DNA of 5,402 bases from Chloroflexota bacterium (GCA_016189845.1 JACPRT010000182.1:1-5402), one strand, 5' to 3'. Positions 1-5,277 are shown, numbered from the stretch's first letter. Numbers and translations: made by a program. The notes: generated by a model not told the origin, from the sequence alone.

Positions 1-349
1 CGGTCGGGATGTCGCTCGACAGGAACGTCGCGGTCAGCAGGCCGAACACCACCAGGGCGGCCAGTGCGGCCACCGGCTTCTGCTTGCTGTCGAGACGCAC
101 ACGCAATTCGCTCGTGCGGGTCAGCATGATGGCGAACAGCGACACGATCGTCACCGCGCCGCCATAGATGAGGACCTGGGTAAGGGCCAGGAACTCGGCG
201 AACACCAGGACGAAGATTCCGGCGACCGCCAGTAGCGCAATGAACAGCATCAGCGCCGAGTGGACAACGTTGCGAACGAGCACGACGCCCAGCGCGCCGA
301 GGATCGCGGCCGCGGCCACCGCGTAGAACGCTATCAGCGGGCCCGTCAT
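1..349 (-). CDS. nuoJ: NADH-quinone oxidoreductase subunit J (NuoJ), 3' end cut by the window edge
   Basis: Membrane subunit of the complex I proton-pumping arm, homologous to ND6; it sits between the quinone-binding NuoH and the antiporter-like subunits. I translated it directly because it has no stop inside the window: 116 residues are visible. The N-terminus is hydrophobic (about residues 5-24), followed by the family pattern RNVVHSAL (26-33), a second membrane segment (about 34-50), EFLALTQVLIYGGAV (52-66) and LFAIMLT (71-77). The YGGAV stretch lies in the third helix, which contains the pi-bulge implicated in coupling in known structures. A fourth segment begins near residue 93. The ATG overlaps the nuoI stop as ATGA, which implies translational coupling; AAGGA lies 12 nt upstream, a long spacing. 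Identity is firm; the C-terminus is outside the window. Confidence 0.95.
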   Translation of the reverse strand, partial: MTGPLIAFYAVAAAAILGALGVVLVRNVVHSALMLFIALLAVAGIFVLVFAEFLALTQVLIYGGAVTIVSLFAIMLTRTSELRVRLDSKQKPVAALAALVVFGLLTATFLSSDIPT

Positions 350-1047
350 CCGGCGGCGGCTTCCTTGTCCTGCGAGTCGCCCATATCAGGGGCGGGAGGT
401 ATATGGGCAGGTCGGACCGTGGTCGCCGGATCCAGTAGTTGCGCGGCAGAGGCCGTCGCTACGGCAGTCATTGGTGCTGTGGCTGGCGTGATAAGGGGGG
501 CAGGCCTGGGCGTCGCGGGAGTTTCGGACGCCTGCGCGGCCGCAGCCGCGGCTTGCGCCTCCTTCTCCTTCGGGCTGAGCGCGTTCGGCTTCGAAGGCTT
601 CCAGCCCGTCTCGGTCTGGTATTTCCTGCCCATCGCCAGCAGCTGTGGCAGGTCGACCCGCTGGTCGTTGCGGCCGCGGCCCGCCAGCTCGTGCTCGTGG
701 CTCATCTCGATGGCATCGAAGTTGCACACGTCGACGCAGATCCCGCACAGGATGCAGCGGTTGAGGTTGATCTCGAACGTCTCGATGATCTTGCGGCGGT
801 GGCTGTCGCCCGACGCGAACTTCGGGTTGTCGTGCATCTCCGCCTTCATGCACTGGGTCGGACAGTACCTCACGCAGACCATGCAACCCGTACAGAACGG
901 CTCGTCACGACTCGAGTCCCACAGCAGCGCCGGGAACCCCATGTACCGTTCGTCGACTGGCAGGTGTTCCTTCGGATATTCGGCGGTCACCTTCTTCCGC
1001 GTGAAGCTCGCTAGCGTGACACCGAGCGCTTTCCAAGAATTGATCAA
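346..1047 (-). CDS. nuoI: NADH-quinone oxidoreductase subunit I (NuoI), two [4Fe-4S] ferredoxin-like subunit with a long Ala/Pro-rich tail
   Basis: Peripheral-arm subunit that passes electrons through clusters N6a and N6b to N2 in NuoB. The 233-residue protein has a first motif with Cys52, Cys55, Cys58 and Cys62 followed by Pro, and a second with Cys98, Cys101, Cys104 and Cys108. By family convention N6a would use 52/55/58/108 and N6b 62/98/101/104. After Cys108 the usual Pro is Asn. The start is taken as TTG at 1047-1045: it overlaps the nuoH stop as TTGA, is in frame with the stop, and has AGGAG 8 nt upstream. The frame stays open far upstream inside nuoH, but that part has no NuoI similarity. 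Family members are usually about 160-190 residues. Here residues from about 159 on form a low-complexity tail with an alanine run near 166-171 and many Pro and Thr residues. The core assignment is secure; the tail's role is unknown. Confidence 0.96.
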   Translation of the reverse strand: MINSWKALGVTLASFTRKKVTAEYPKEHLPVDERYMGFPALLWDSSRDEPFCTGCMVCVRYCPTQCMKAEMHDNPKFASGDSHRRKIIETFEINLNRCILCGICVDVCNFDAIEMSHEHELAGRGRNDQRVDLPQLLAMGRKYQTETGWKPSKPNALSPKEKEAQAAAAAAQASETPATPRPAPLITPATAPMTAVATASAAQLLDPATTVRPAHIPPAPDMGDSQDKEAAAG

Positions 1048-2303
1048 CGAGCTGGCTCCTGCGAAACGAGACGGTCGTTCAACGGGGGAACGCCCTGCGG
1101 GACCAGACGTTCCTGCGGGATCAGCGCCGGCTCGCCATCGGCGCGCGTCGACCGCCTGTACATGCGTACGGTGGTCACCTTGCGTGGGTCCGCGTACCGC
1201 TTGAACGCGAACCACCCGATCCCAGCCAGGAACGGAATCGAAGTGAGCGTGAGCGACCACACCGGCCAGCGGTAGTACATGACGATGGCGGCCAGGATGA
1301 GGTTCGCAAACGAAAGCGGAATCAGCACCTGCCAGCCGAACGACATGAGCTGGTCGATCCGTAGGCGCGGGTAGGTGCCGCGGAACCAGATGATGACGGC
1401 AGCGACGACGAAGATCTTGGCCAGGAACCATGCGACGCCAAGGGCGTTGACGATCCAGGCGGGCGCGGAGTCTCCAAGGATGGTCTCGAACGATGGCCAG
1501 CTCCAGCCACCAAAGAAGAGCAGCACGGTCAGGGCCGAGATGAAGAACGTATTCATGTACTCGGCGAGGAAGAACGTGGCCCAGTGCGCACCGCTGTACT
1601 CGACGAACGGCCCGCCCACCACCTCGGATTCTGCGTGGTGGATGTCGAAGGGCGTTCTCCCCAGTTCGGCCAGACCAGCGATGAAGAAGATCGCCAGCCC
1701 GAGCGGCATGATCAAGGCGAGCGGCACGCCGCCCTGCCCCGCGAACGAGATCGTGCGGCCTGCGATGGTGGTCGTGTGGCCGTCGACGACGTGCCGGAGG
1801 TCGACGGACTGAACGAGGATGGCGACGGCGATCATGACGACGATGATCGGGATCTCGTAGCTGACGAGCTGGGCAGCGGCACGGAAGCCACCGAGCATCG
1901 AGTACTTGCTCGCCGAGCCCCACCCCGCCAGGAGCAGGCCGACCACTTCGAGGACCGAGAGGCCGATCAGGTACACAAGGCCCAGCTCGATCGCCCTCAC
2001 GGCAAGGCCATCGGCGAACGGGATCGTCACCCAGAGCAGGAATGCGGGGATGACTACGGCGATCGGCGCCACCCAGAACAGGAACCGGTTCGCCTCGGCC
2101 GGGCGCAGGTCTTCCTTGGTGAGCAGCTTGATGGCGTCGGCGACCGGCTGCAGGAGGCCGTGCGGACCGACGACCGAAGGACCGGCACGCTGCTGGATCC
2201 TGGCGAGCAGCTTGCGCTCGAACCAGGTGAGGGCGAGCACGACGCTCATGAGGCCGGCGAAAAGGCCAGCGAGACCGAGGACGGTGAGTGCGATGTCGGC
2301 CAC
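1044..2303 (-). CDS. nuoH: NADH-quinone oxidoreductase subunit H (NuoH), with an extra C-terminal segment
   Basis: Membrane subunit homologous to ND1. It forms much of the quinone tunnel and joins the peripheral arm to the proton-pumping arm. Family signatures are clear: a first block at about 40-65 (AGPSVVGPHGLLQPVADAIK, then LLTKED) and a second at about 216-238 (RTPFDIHHAESEVVGG, then VEYSG), with acidic Glu225 and Glu227 retained. Hydrophobic segments are spread through residues 1-345, consistent with the usual eight helices. At 419 residues it is longer than the roughly 325-350 usual for bacteria: an additional hydrophobic stretch (about 347-367) and a polar tail (368-419) follow the point where E. 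coli NuoH ends. The start is GTG at 2303-2301 with a strong GAGGTGA site 7 nt upstream. The stop overlaps nuoI by 4 nt. nuoEFG, which normally precede this gene, are absent. Confidence 0.96.
   Translation of the reverse strand: MADIALTVLGLAGLFAGLMSVVLALTWFERKLLARIQQRAGPSVVGPHGLLQPVADAIKLLTKEDLRPAEANRFLFWVAPIAVVIPAFLLWVTIPFADGLAVRAIELGLVYLIGLSVLEVVGLLLAGWGSASKYSMLGGFRAAAQLVSYEIPIIVVMIAVAILVQSVDLRHVVDGHTTTIAGRTISFAGQGGVPLALIMPLGLAIFFIAGLAELGRTPFDIHHAESEVVGGPFVEYSGAHWATFFLAEYMNTFFISALTVLLFFGGWSWPSFETILGDSAPAWIVNALGVAWFLAKIFVVAAVIIWFRGTYPRLRIDQLMSFGWQVLIPLSFANLILAAIVMYYRWPVWSLTLTSIPFLAGIGWFAFKRYADPRKVTTVRMYRRSTRADGEPALIPQERLVPQGVPPLNDRLVSQEPAR
1056..1060 (-). promoter_or_regulatory. Ribosome binding site that sets the nuoI TTG start
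   Basis: AGGAG on the minus strand, 8 nt before the TTG at 1047-1045. It lies within the last codons of nuoH. No other start codon nearby has comparable spacing, so it supports a non-ATG start and coupling to nuoH termination. Confidence 0.7.
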
Positions 2304-2413
2304 TAGCGCCTCACCTCACGCCAGGAATATGTAGCCGGCGATCTATCACACCAGATGCGCATGGCCAACAGTCCGCTTCGCGTGCCACAGGGGTGACTGC
2401 GTCTGGGAGACAT
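2303..2413 (-). other. Short open frame filling the nuoD-nuoH gap; doubtful small gene
   Basis: The whole 112-bp nuoD-nuoH gap is open in one minus-strand frame: an ATG lies 2 nt after the nuoD TAG, and the frame ends at a TAG whose last base overlaps the first base of the nuoH GTG. It would give a 36-residue, arginine-rich peptide with two cysteines and three tryptophan/tyrosine residues, resembling no family I recognise. GAGGTG lies 11 nt before the ATG (2425-2430), a long but possible spacing. Against a real gene: third codon positions are less GC-rich than in the flanking nuo genes, with AGA, TGT and TCT codons, and the peptide looks random. It may be a translated spacer that carries ribosomes to nuoH, or chance. 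I see no remnant of nuoE, nuoF or nuoG, and no clear terminator in the gap. Confidence 0.2.
2311..2317 (-). promoter_or_regulatory. Strong ribosome binding site for nuoH (GTG start)
   Basis: GAGGTGA on the minus strand, a 7-nt match to the anti-Shine-Dalgarno complement, ending 7 nt before the GTG at 2303-2301. It is the strongest such site in the window and suggests nuoH is initiated independently after the only intergenic gap inside the operon. Confidence 0.75.
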
Positions 2414-2415
2414 TG

Positions 2416-3699
2416 CTATCTGTCCACCTCACCGAGCACGATGTCGAGCGACCCCAGGATCACGACCGCGTCGGCGATGTACTGGCCGACGACGAGGTCA
2501 CGGAGCGCCATGAGATTGCAGTAGGACGGTGGGCGTACCTTGAGACGGTACGGCTTCTCGCCGCCATCGGAGACGATGTAGACGCCAAAATCGCCGCGTG
2601 GATTCTCCGCGTGCGCGTACACCTCGCCCTTCGGCGGTCGAGCGATCCTTCGCAGCGGCGCCATGATCGGCCCCGGCTTCATCTGCCCGAGGCACTGCCG
2701 GACGATCCCGACCGACTCCCGCATCTCGAGGATGCGCGTGTAATACCTGTCCCACGTATCGCCCTGCGAGCCCACCGGCACGCCGAACTCAACATGGTCG
2801 TACAGGCAATACGGCTCGTATACGCGCACGTCGTACGGGACGTTCGACGCTCGCAGGGCCGGCCCCGAGAGTCCCCAGTCGACCGCGTCCGGGCCGTTGA
2901 TGACGCCGACGCCCTTCGTGCGGGCCAGGAACACCTCTCCAAACGTCAGGATGTGATCGACTTCGTCGATGCCTCGATCGAGCTCGCTAAGCAACTGCGT
3001 GACTCGGGCGCCGAAGTCCTCTGCCACGTCTTCCTTGATGCCGCCTACGCGGAAGAAGTTGTGCATCATGCGGGCGCCGCTGGTCGCCTCGAAGATCGCC
3101 TGGATCTTCTCGCGGTCGCGGAAGGTGTACAGGGAGGGCGTGAGCGCCCCGGCGTCGAGGGCGAACGTACCCGCAAAAAGGAGATGGCTGGCGATCCGGT
3201 TCAATTCGCACAGGACCATGCGGATATAGGAGGCCCGCTCGGGGACCTCGATGCTCATGAGCTTCTCGACCGCCAGCACGAGGCCGAGTTCGTTGTTGAA
3301 GTTCGACACGTAGTCGAGCCTGTCGAACAGCGTGATGATCTGGCTGTAGATCTCGTGCTCGCACAGCTTCTCGGACCCTCGGTGCAGGTAGCCGATGTGC
3401 GGGATGAGGTCGACAACCTGCTCGCCGTCGATCGCGAGCTCCATGCGGAATACGCCGTGGGTGGCGGGGTGCTGCGGCCCCATGTTGAGCATGAGGTCCA
3501 GGGTCTGCGGCGAGCGCGCGAGAGCCGGTGTGTGCGGGGTGCCCGAATGTTCGGTGGTACCGCCGGTAGTACCGCCGACGGTACCGGTCAATAAACGAGG
3601 GTCCCGGGTCAGCACCTGAGGCCCATGCACGGAAGGCAACCCGGCGTTCGGCCGGGATTCTTCGGGCGTGTCTAGCCGCGTGTTCCTAATATTCGTCAT
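2416..3699 (-). CDS. nuoD: NADH-quinone oxidoreductase subunit D (NuoD), 49-kDa-type quinone-site subunit
   Basis: Peripheral-arm subunit related to the large subunit of NiFe hydrogenases; with NuoB it forms the quinone headgroup site next to cluster N2. Of 427 residues, the conserved fold begins near residue 67 (LDLMLNMGPQHPATHG). By alignment to Thermus Nqo4, His81 matches His38, Tyr130 matches Tyr87 and Asp182 matches Asp139, so the quinone-site residues are kept. The C-terminus has PPKGEVY (355-361), YIVSDGG (374-380) and the terminal GEVDR. The loop before PPKGEVY is about two dozen residues shorter than in Thermus, a variant I recall from other bacteria. The first 66 residues are unusual: Gly/Thr/Pro-rich and encoded partly by a 12-bp tandem repeat. 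The ATG at 3699 overlaps nuoC by 14 nt without a clear ribosome site. TTG codons at residues 21, 37 and 67 and GTG codons at 24 and 29 are alternative starts. Confidence 0.96.
   Translation of the reverse strand: MTNIRNTRLDTPEESRPNAGLPSVHGPQVLTRDPRLLTGTVGGTTGGTTEHSGTPHTPALARSPQTLDLMLNMGPQHPATHGVFRMELAIDGEQVVDLIPHIGYLHRGSEKLCEHEIYSQIITLFDRLDYVSNFNNELGLVLAVEKLMSIEVPERASYIRMVLCELNRIASHLLFAGTFALDAGALTPSLYTFRDREKIQAIFEATSGARMMHNFFRVGGIKEDVAEDFGARVTQLLSELDRGIDEVDHILTFGEVFLARTKGVGVINGPDAVDWGLSGPALRASNVPYDVRVYEPYCLYDHVEFGVPVGSQGDTWDRYYTRILEMRESVGIVRQCLGQMKPGPIMAPLRRIARPPKGEVYAHAENPRGDFGVYIVSDGGEKPYRLKVRPPSYCNLMALRDLVVGQYIADAVVILGSLDIVLGEVDR
3550..3585 (-). repeat. Imperfect 12-bp tandem repeat (three units) in the nuoD 5' region
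   Basis: Three in-frame units beginning GGTAC at 3585, 3573 and 3561 encode Gly-Thr-Val-Gly, Gly-Thr-Thr-Gly and Gly-Thr-Thr-Glu. Adjacent units match at 9 of 12 positions. The same stretch can fold: GTACCG and CGGTAC form a perfect 6-bp stem around TCGG (3569-3584). It lies in the non-conserved N-terminal extension of NuoD, so length changes would probably be tolerated. Confidence 0.6.
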
Positions 3700-4273
3700 A
3701 TTCGTGCAGCGGATAGTCTTTCCGGCCCGGAAAGCCTTCGAAGTCGTCGGGCAGGATGAGCTTGCGCAAGTCCGGGTGGCCCCTGAAATCGACCCCGAAC
3801 AGGTCGTGCATCTCCCGCTCGTACCAGTCGGCCCCGCGCCAAACGCTCGTCACGGTCGGAAACCAAGGGTCTGACTCGGGCGTGCGGGCCTTCACGACCA
3901 TCTTGTGGCGGTGTTCGAGAGAGTAGATGTGGTAGACCGCCTCGAATTCGTGGTCGGCGGCCACGTAATCGACGACAGTCAGGAGCCGCAGGTAGTCGAA
4001 GGTCAAGCGAGGATCGGTCTTGAGGACCTTGCAGGCTTCGGCCACGGACTCTCGTGGCACACGGCAGGTCACCTCGTCGATATCCGCGCCGACCACCGGA
4101 TGGAAGGCCTCGAGCGCGGACGGAAGCAGCTTCGCCAGCGCCTCGCCCTTCGGAGTGAGGTGGACCGGCGCAATCGTCTCTGCCTCGCCACGGCCGTGTG
4201 CCGCCGGTTTCGGCTGTTCGTGAGACGCCGCTCGAGGTTGCGCGGCCTCCCGCGCCTGGTCTTGCGACGTCAC
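3686..4273 (-). CDS. nuoC: NADH-quinone oxidoreductase subunit C (NuoC), 30-kDa-type
   Basis: Peripheral-arm structural subunit that packs against NuoD and NuoB; it carries no cofactor. The 195-residue protein holds the family signature at about 151-175: YEREMHDLFGVDFRGHPDLR, then KLILP. This is followed by the typical ending FPGRKDYPLHEYDEY (181-195), where YPL marks the end of the 30-kDa domain. The folded domain appears to start near residue 38; residues 1-37 are rich in Ala, Gln, Pro and His and are probably disordered. The start is GTG at 4273-4271, overlapping the nuoB stop as GTGA, with no recognisable Shine-Dalgarno sequence, so reinitiation after nuoB is likely. The stop lies 14 nt inside nuoD. 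It is separate from nuoD, unlike the fused NuoCD of enterobacteria. Confidence 0.95.
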   Translation of the reverse strand: MTSQDQAREAAQPRAASHEQPKPAAHGRGEAETIAPVHLTPKGEALAKLLPSALEAFHPVVGADIDEVTCRVPRESVAEACKVLKTDPRLTFDYLRLLTVVDYVAADHEFEAVYHIYSLEHRHKMVVKARTPESDPWFPTVTSVWRGADWYEREMHDLFGVDFRGHPDLRKLILPDDFEGFPGRKDYPLHEYDEY

Positions 4274-4848
4274 CCGGCCATGCGCCCCCGGGCATCCGAC
4301 TCCTGGACGTGGGACCGGCGGGCGTCCGCCTGGATCTTCACTTCCAGCTTCAGCAACCCGTCCATCAGCGCCTCGGGCCGTGGCGGGCAGCCGGGCACGT
4401 AGATGTCAACTGGTATCAGGTGGTCGACTCCCATCACCACCGAGTACGAGCGGTAGTAGGGTCCCCCGTTGGTGGCGCACGACCCCATGGCGACGACCCA
4501 CTTCGGGTCTGGCATCTGCTCGTAGAGCAGCTTGATCGGGTCGGCCATCTTCTTGACGACGGTCCCGGCGACGATCATGACGTCGGACTGGCGTGGCGAC
4601 GGCCATGTGACGATGCCAAGGCGGTCGAGGTCGTGGTGCGACATGTAGGTGCTGATCATCTCGATGGCGCAGCACGCCAGGCCGAACGTGAGGGGCCACA
4701 GGGACGACTTGCGTGCCAGGGCGATCAGTTGGTCGGAACGAGCCGTGATCACACCGGGCAATACCCGGTGAATGGGAGCGGGGGCGGGGGTGTTGCCCCT
4801 ACCGAGGAATGTCCCTGTTATCTCCAGCGGAGCGCTCCTTTGCGCCAT
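4270..4848 (-). CDS. nuoB: NADH-quinone oxidoreductase subunit B (NuoB), carries cluster N2
   Basis: Peripheral-arm subunit holding N2, the terminal [4Fe-4S] cluster that reduces quinone. The 192-residue protein has the tandem cysteines Cys59-Cys60 (LACCAIEM), Cys124 (GSCATNGG) and Cys154 (PGCPPRPEAL), the four N2 ligands of the family, plus the SPRQSDVMIVAGT block (84-96). The start is ATG at 4848-4846, 31 nt inside the end of nuoA. There is no good ribosome site before it, and AAAGGAG appears just after it, but no ATG, GTG or TTG is correctly placed downstream of that site. A longer frame upstream exists only inside nuoA and has no NuoB similarity. Residues 1-28 are a variable, Pro/Ala-containing leader. 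The stop overlaps nuoC by 4 nt. Confidence 0.96.
   Translation of the reverse strand: MAQRSAPLEITGTFLGRGNTPAPAPIHRVLPGVITARSDQLIALARKSSLWPLTFGLACCAIEMISTYMSHHDLDRLGIVTWPSPRQSDVMIVAGTVVKKMADPIKLLYEQMPDPKWVVAMGSCATNGGPYYRSYSVVMGVDHLIPVDIYVPGCPPRPEALMDGLLKLEVKIQADARRSHVQESDARGRMAG
4752..4770. repeat. Perfect 7-bp inverted repeat inside the nuoB 5' coding region
   Basis: CACCGGG (4752-4758) and CCCGGTG (4764-4770) are exact inverse complements around a 5-nt loop. The hairpin falls 48 nt after the nuoA stop and about 79 nt after the nuoB start. There is no T-tract, so it does not look like an intrinsic terminator. It could affect message stability between nuoA and nuoB, or be chance in GC-rich DNA. 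Confidence 0.4.
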
Positions 4849-5198
4849 GCGTACGCGAGTCCGAACAGCAGGATGCCGATGAAGATCAGCATCTCGTAGA
4901 AGACCGCGGGCGTCGATCGCAGGAATACGACGGCCCACGGGAACAGGAATACGGCCTCGACGTCGAATATCAAAAACAGCAACCCGAACACGTAATACCG
5001 GATATTGACCTGCGACCACGCGAGCGGCCTGGGCCGGATTCCGCTTTCGTAAGCTACGGCCTTGTCCGCGGACGGACGCTTAGGCGCGAGCAGGAAGTTC
5101 GCGGTGAATAGCCCGAGCACGGCGAGCAGGCCAATGGCCGCCGCCAGGACGACTGCGATCCACTTGGCGTCGTATCCCTCGGGCAACAAGAACTCCAA
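4818..5198 (-). CDS. nuoA: NADH-quinone oxidoreductase subunit A (NuoA)
   Basis: Small membrane subunit homologous to ND3, next to NuoH at the quinone tunnel entrance. The 126-residue frame has three hydrophobic segments (about 13-36, 66-92 and 99-118), the loop motif YESG (50-53), and FLIFDVEAVFLFPWAVVF (75-92) with Asp79 and Glu81, all typical of the family. The loop position that is Cys in mitochondrial ND3 is Ser here, as in some bacteria. No ATG is available: an in-frame TGA lies at 5202-5204. The start may be TTG at 5198-5196, which has only weak upstream pairing, or TTG at 5186-5184, which has GGAG 6 nt upstream and would give 122 residues. The longer form is given. It is the first nuo gene after a 121-bp gap and probably heads the operon. 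Confidence 0.94.
   Translation of the reverse strand: MEFLLPEGYDAKWIAVVLAAAIGLLAVLGLFTANFLLAPKRPSADKAVAYESGIRPRPLAWSQVNIRYYVFGLLFLIFDVEAVFLFPWAVVFLRSTPAVFYEMLIFIGILLFGLAYAWRKGALRWR
5193..5196 (-). promoter_or_regulatory. Candidate ribosome binding site favouring a shorter NuoA
   Basis: GGAG on the minus strand with 6 nt to the TTG at 5186-5184. If it is used, NuoA loses four residues relative to the frame given and the predicted transcript start near 5198 would leave a 5' leader of about 12 nt. The TTG at 5198 would be nearly leaderless. Confidence 0.4.
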
Positions 5199-5204
5199 CG
5201 CTCA

Positions 5205-5233
5205 AAGTTAGCATCGCCCTATCGGGCGGTCAA
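5205..5233 (-). promoter_or_regulatory. Candidate sigma-70-type promoter for the nuo operon
   Basis: On the minus strand TTGACC (5233-5228) lies 17 nt before TAACTT (5210-5205), which is preceded by TGC, an extended -10 pattern. The -35 box matches the consensus at 5 of 6 positions and the -10 box at 3 of 6. Transcription would begin near 5198, right at nuoA. A perfect 5-bp dyad lies in the spacer. The prediction is by eye in a genome whose sigma factors are unknown, and read-through from trpB is also possible. Confidence 0.35.
5215..5228. repeat. Dyad CGCCC-TATC-GGGCG between the candidate -35 and -10 boxes
   Basis: Perfect 5-bp inverted repeat with a 4-nt centre, lying between the candidate nuoA promoter boxes and touching the last base of the -35. 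A related element, GCCC-TATCTT-GGGC, lies at 5264-5277, 48 bp away. The position would suit an operator; there is no T-tract to suggest a terminator. Confidence 0.4.
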
Positions 5234-5263
5234 CGCGAAATAGCACCTGCTTGTTGTGGGTAA

Positions 5264-5277
5264 GCCCTATCTTGGGC
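5264..5277. repeat. Second, related dyad upstream of nuoA (GCCC-TATCTT-GGGC)
   Basis: A 4-bp inverted repeat with a 6-nt centre. It shares CCCTATC and GGGCG with the dyad at 5215-5228, differing by a TT insertion. It lies in the trpB-nuoA gap and might be a second binding site for the same regulator, or a decayed copy. A stem this short can easily arise by chance. Confidence 0.3.

Noticed and set aside
260..1204. Plus-strand open frame of 314 codons
   Set aside because: It is antisense to nuoI and the end of nuoH; the product matches no family and breaks into Ala/Ser/Cys-rich stretches.
1048..1923. Minus-strand upstream extension of the nuoI frame inside nuoH
   Set aside because: The frame is open for 292 codons before the TTG start but encodes Arg/His/Pro-rich nonsense out of frame with conserved NuoH.
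2343..2371. Possible promoter before nuoH (TTGGCC, 17 nt, TAGATC)
   Set aside because: The -10 box matches the consensus at only half its positions and has no extended element. Transcription from the upstream nuo promoter is a simpler explanation.
3547..3590. Insertion or mobile-element footprint in nuoD (GGTACC-bounded repeat)
   Set aside because: The units are in frame, short and imperfect, without target duplication or transposase remnants; tandem slippage explains them better.
2413..3594. Plus-strand open frame of 393 codons
   Set aside because: It lies almost wholly antisense to nuoD, whose protein is conserved along its core. Its own product is a low-information string rich in Arg, Val, Asp and Ala, as expected for the mirror of a GC-rich gene.
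4774..4790. G-rich run on the plus strand (possible G-quadruplex)
   Set aside because: Only three runs of three or more guanines occur (4774-4776, 4780-4784, 4786-4790); four are needed for a standard three-layer quadruplex. The Pro/Ala codons of NuoB explain it.
4849..5019. Upstream ATG extending nuoB by 57 residues
   Set aside because: The extra part lies inside nuoA in another frame and is Arg-rich with no NuoB similarity; the ATG at 4848 gives a normal family length.
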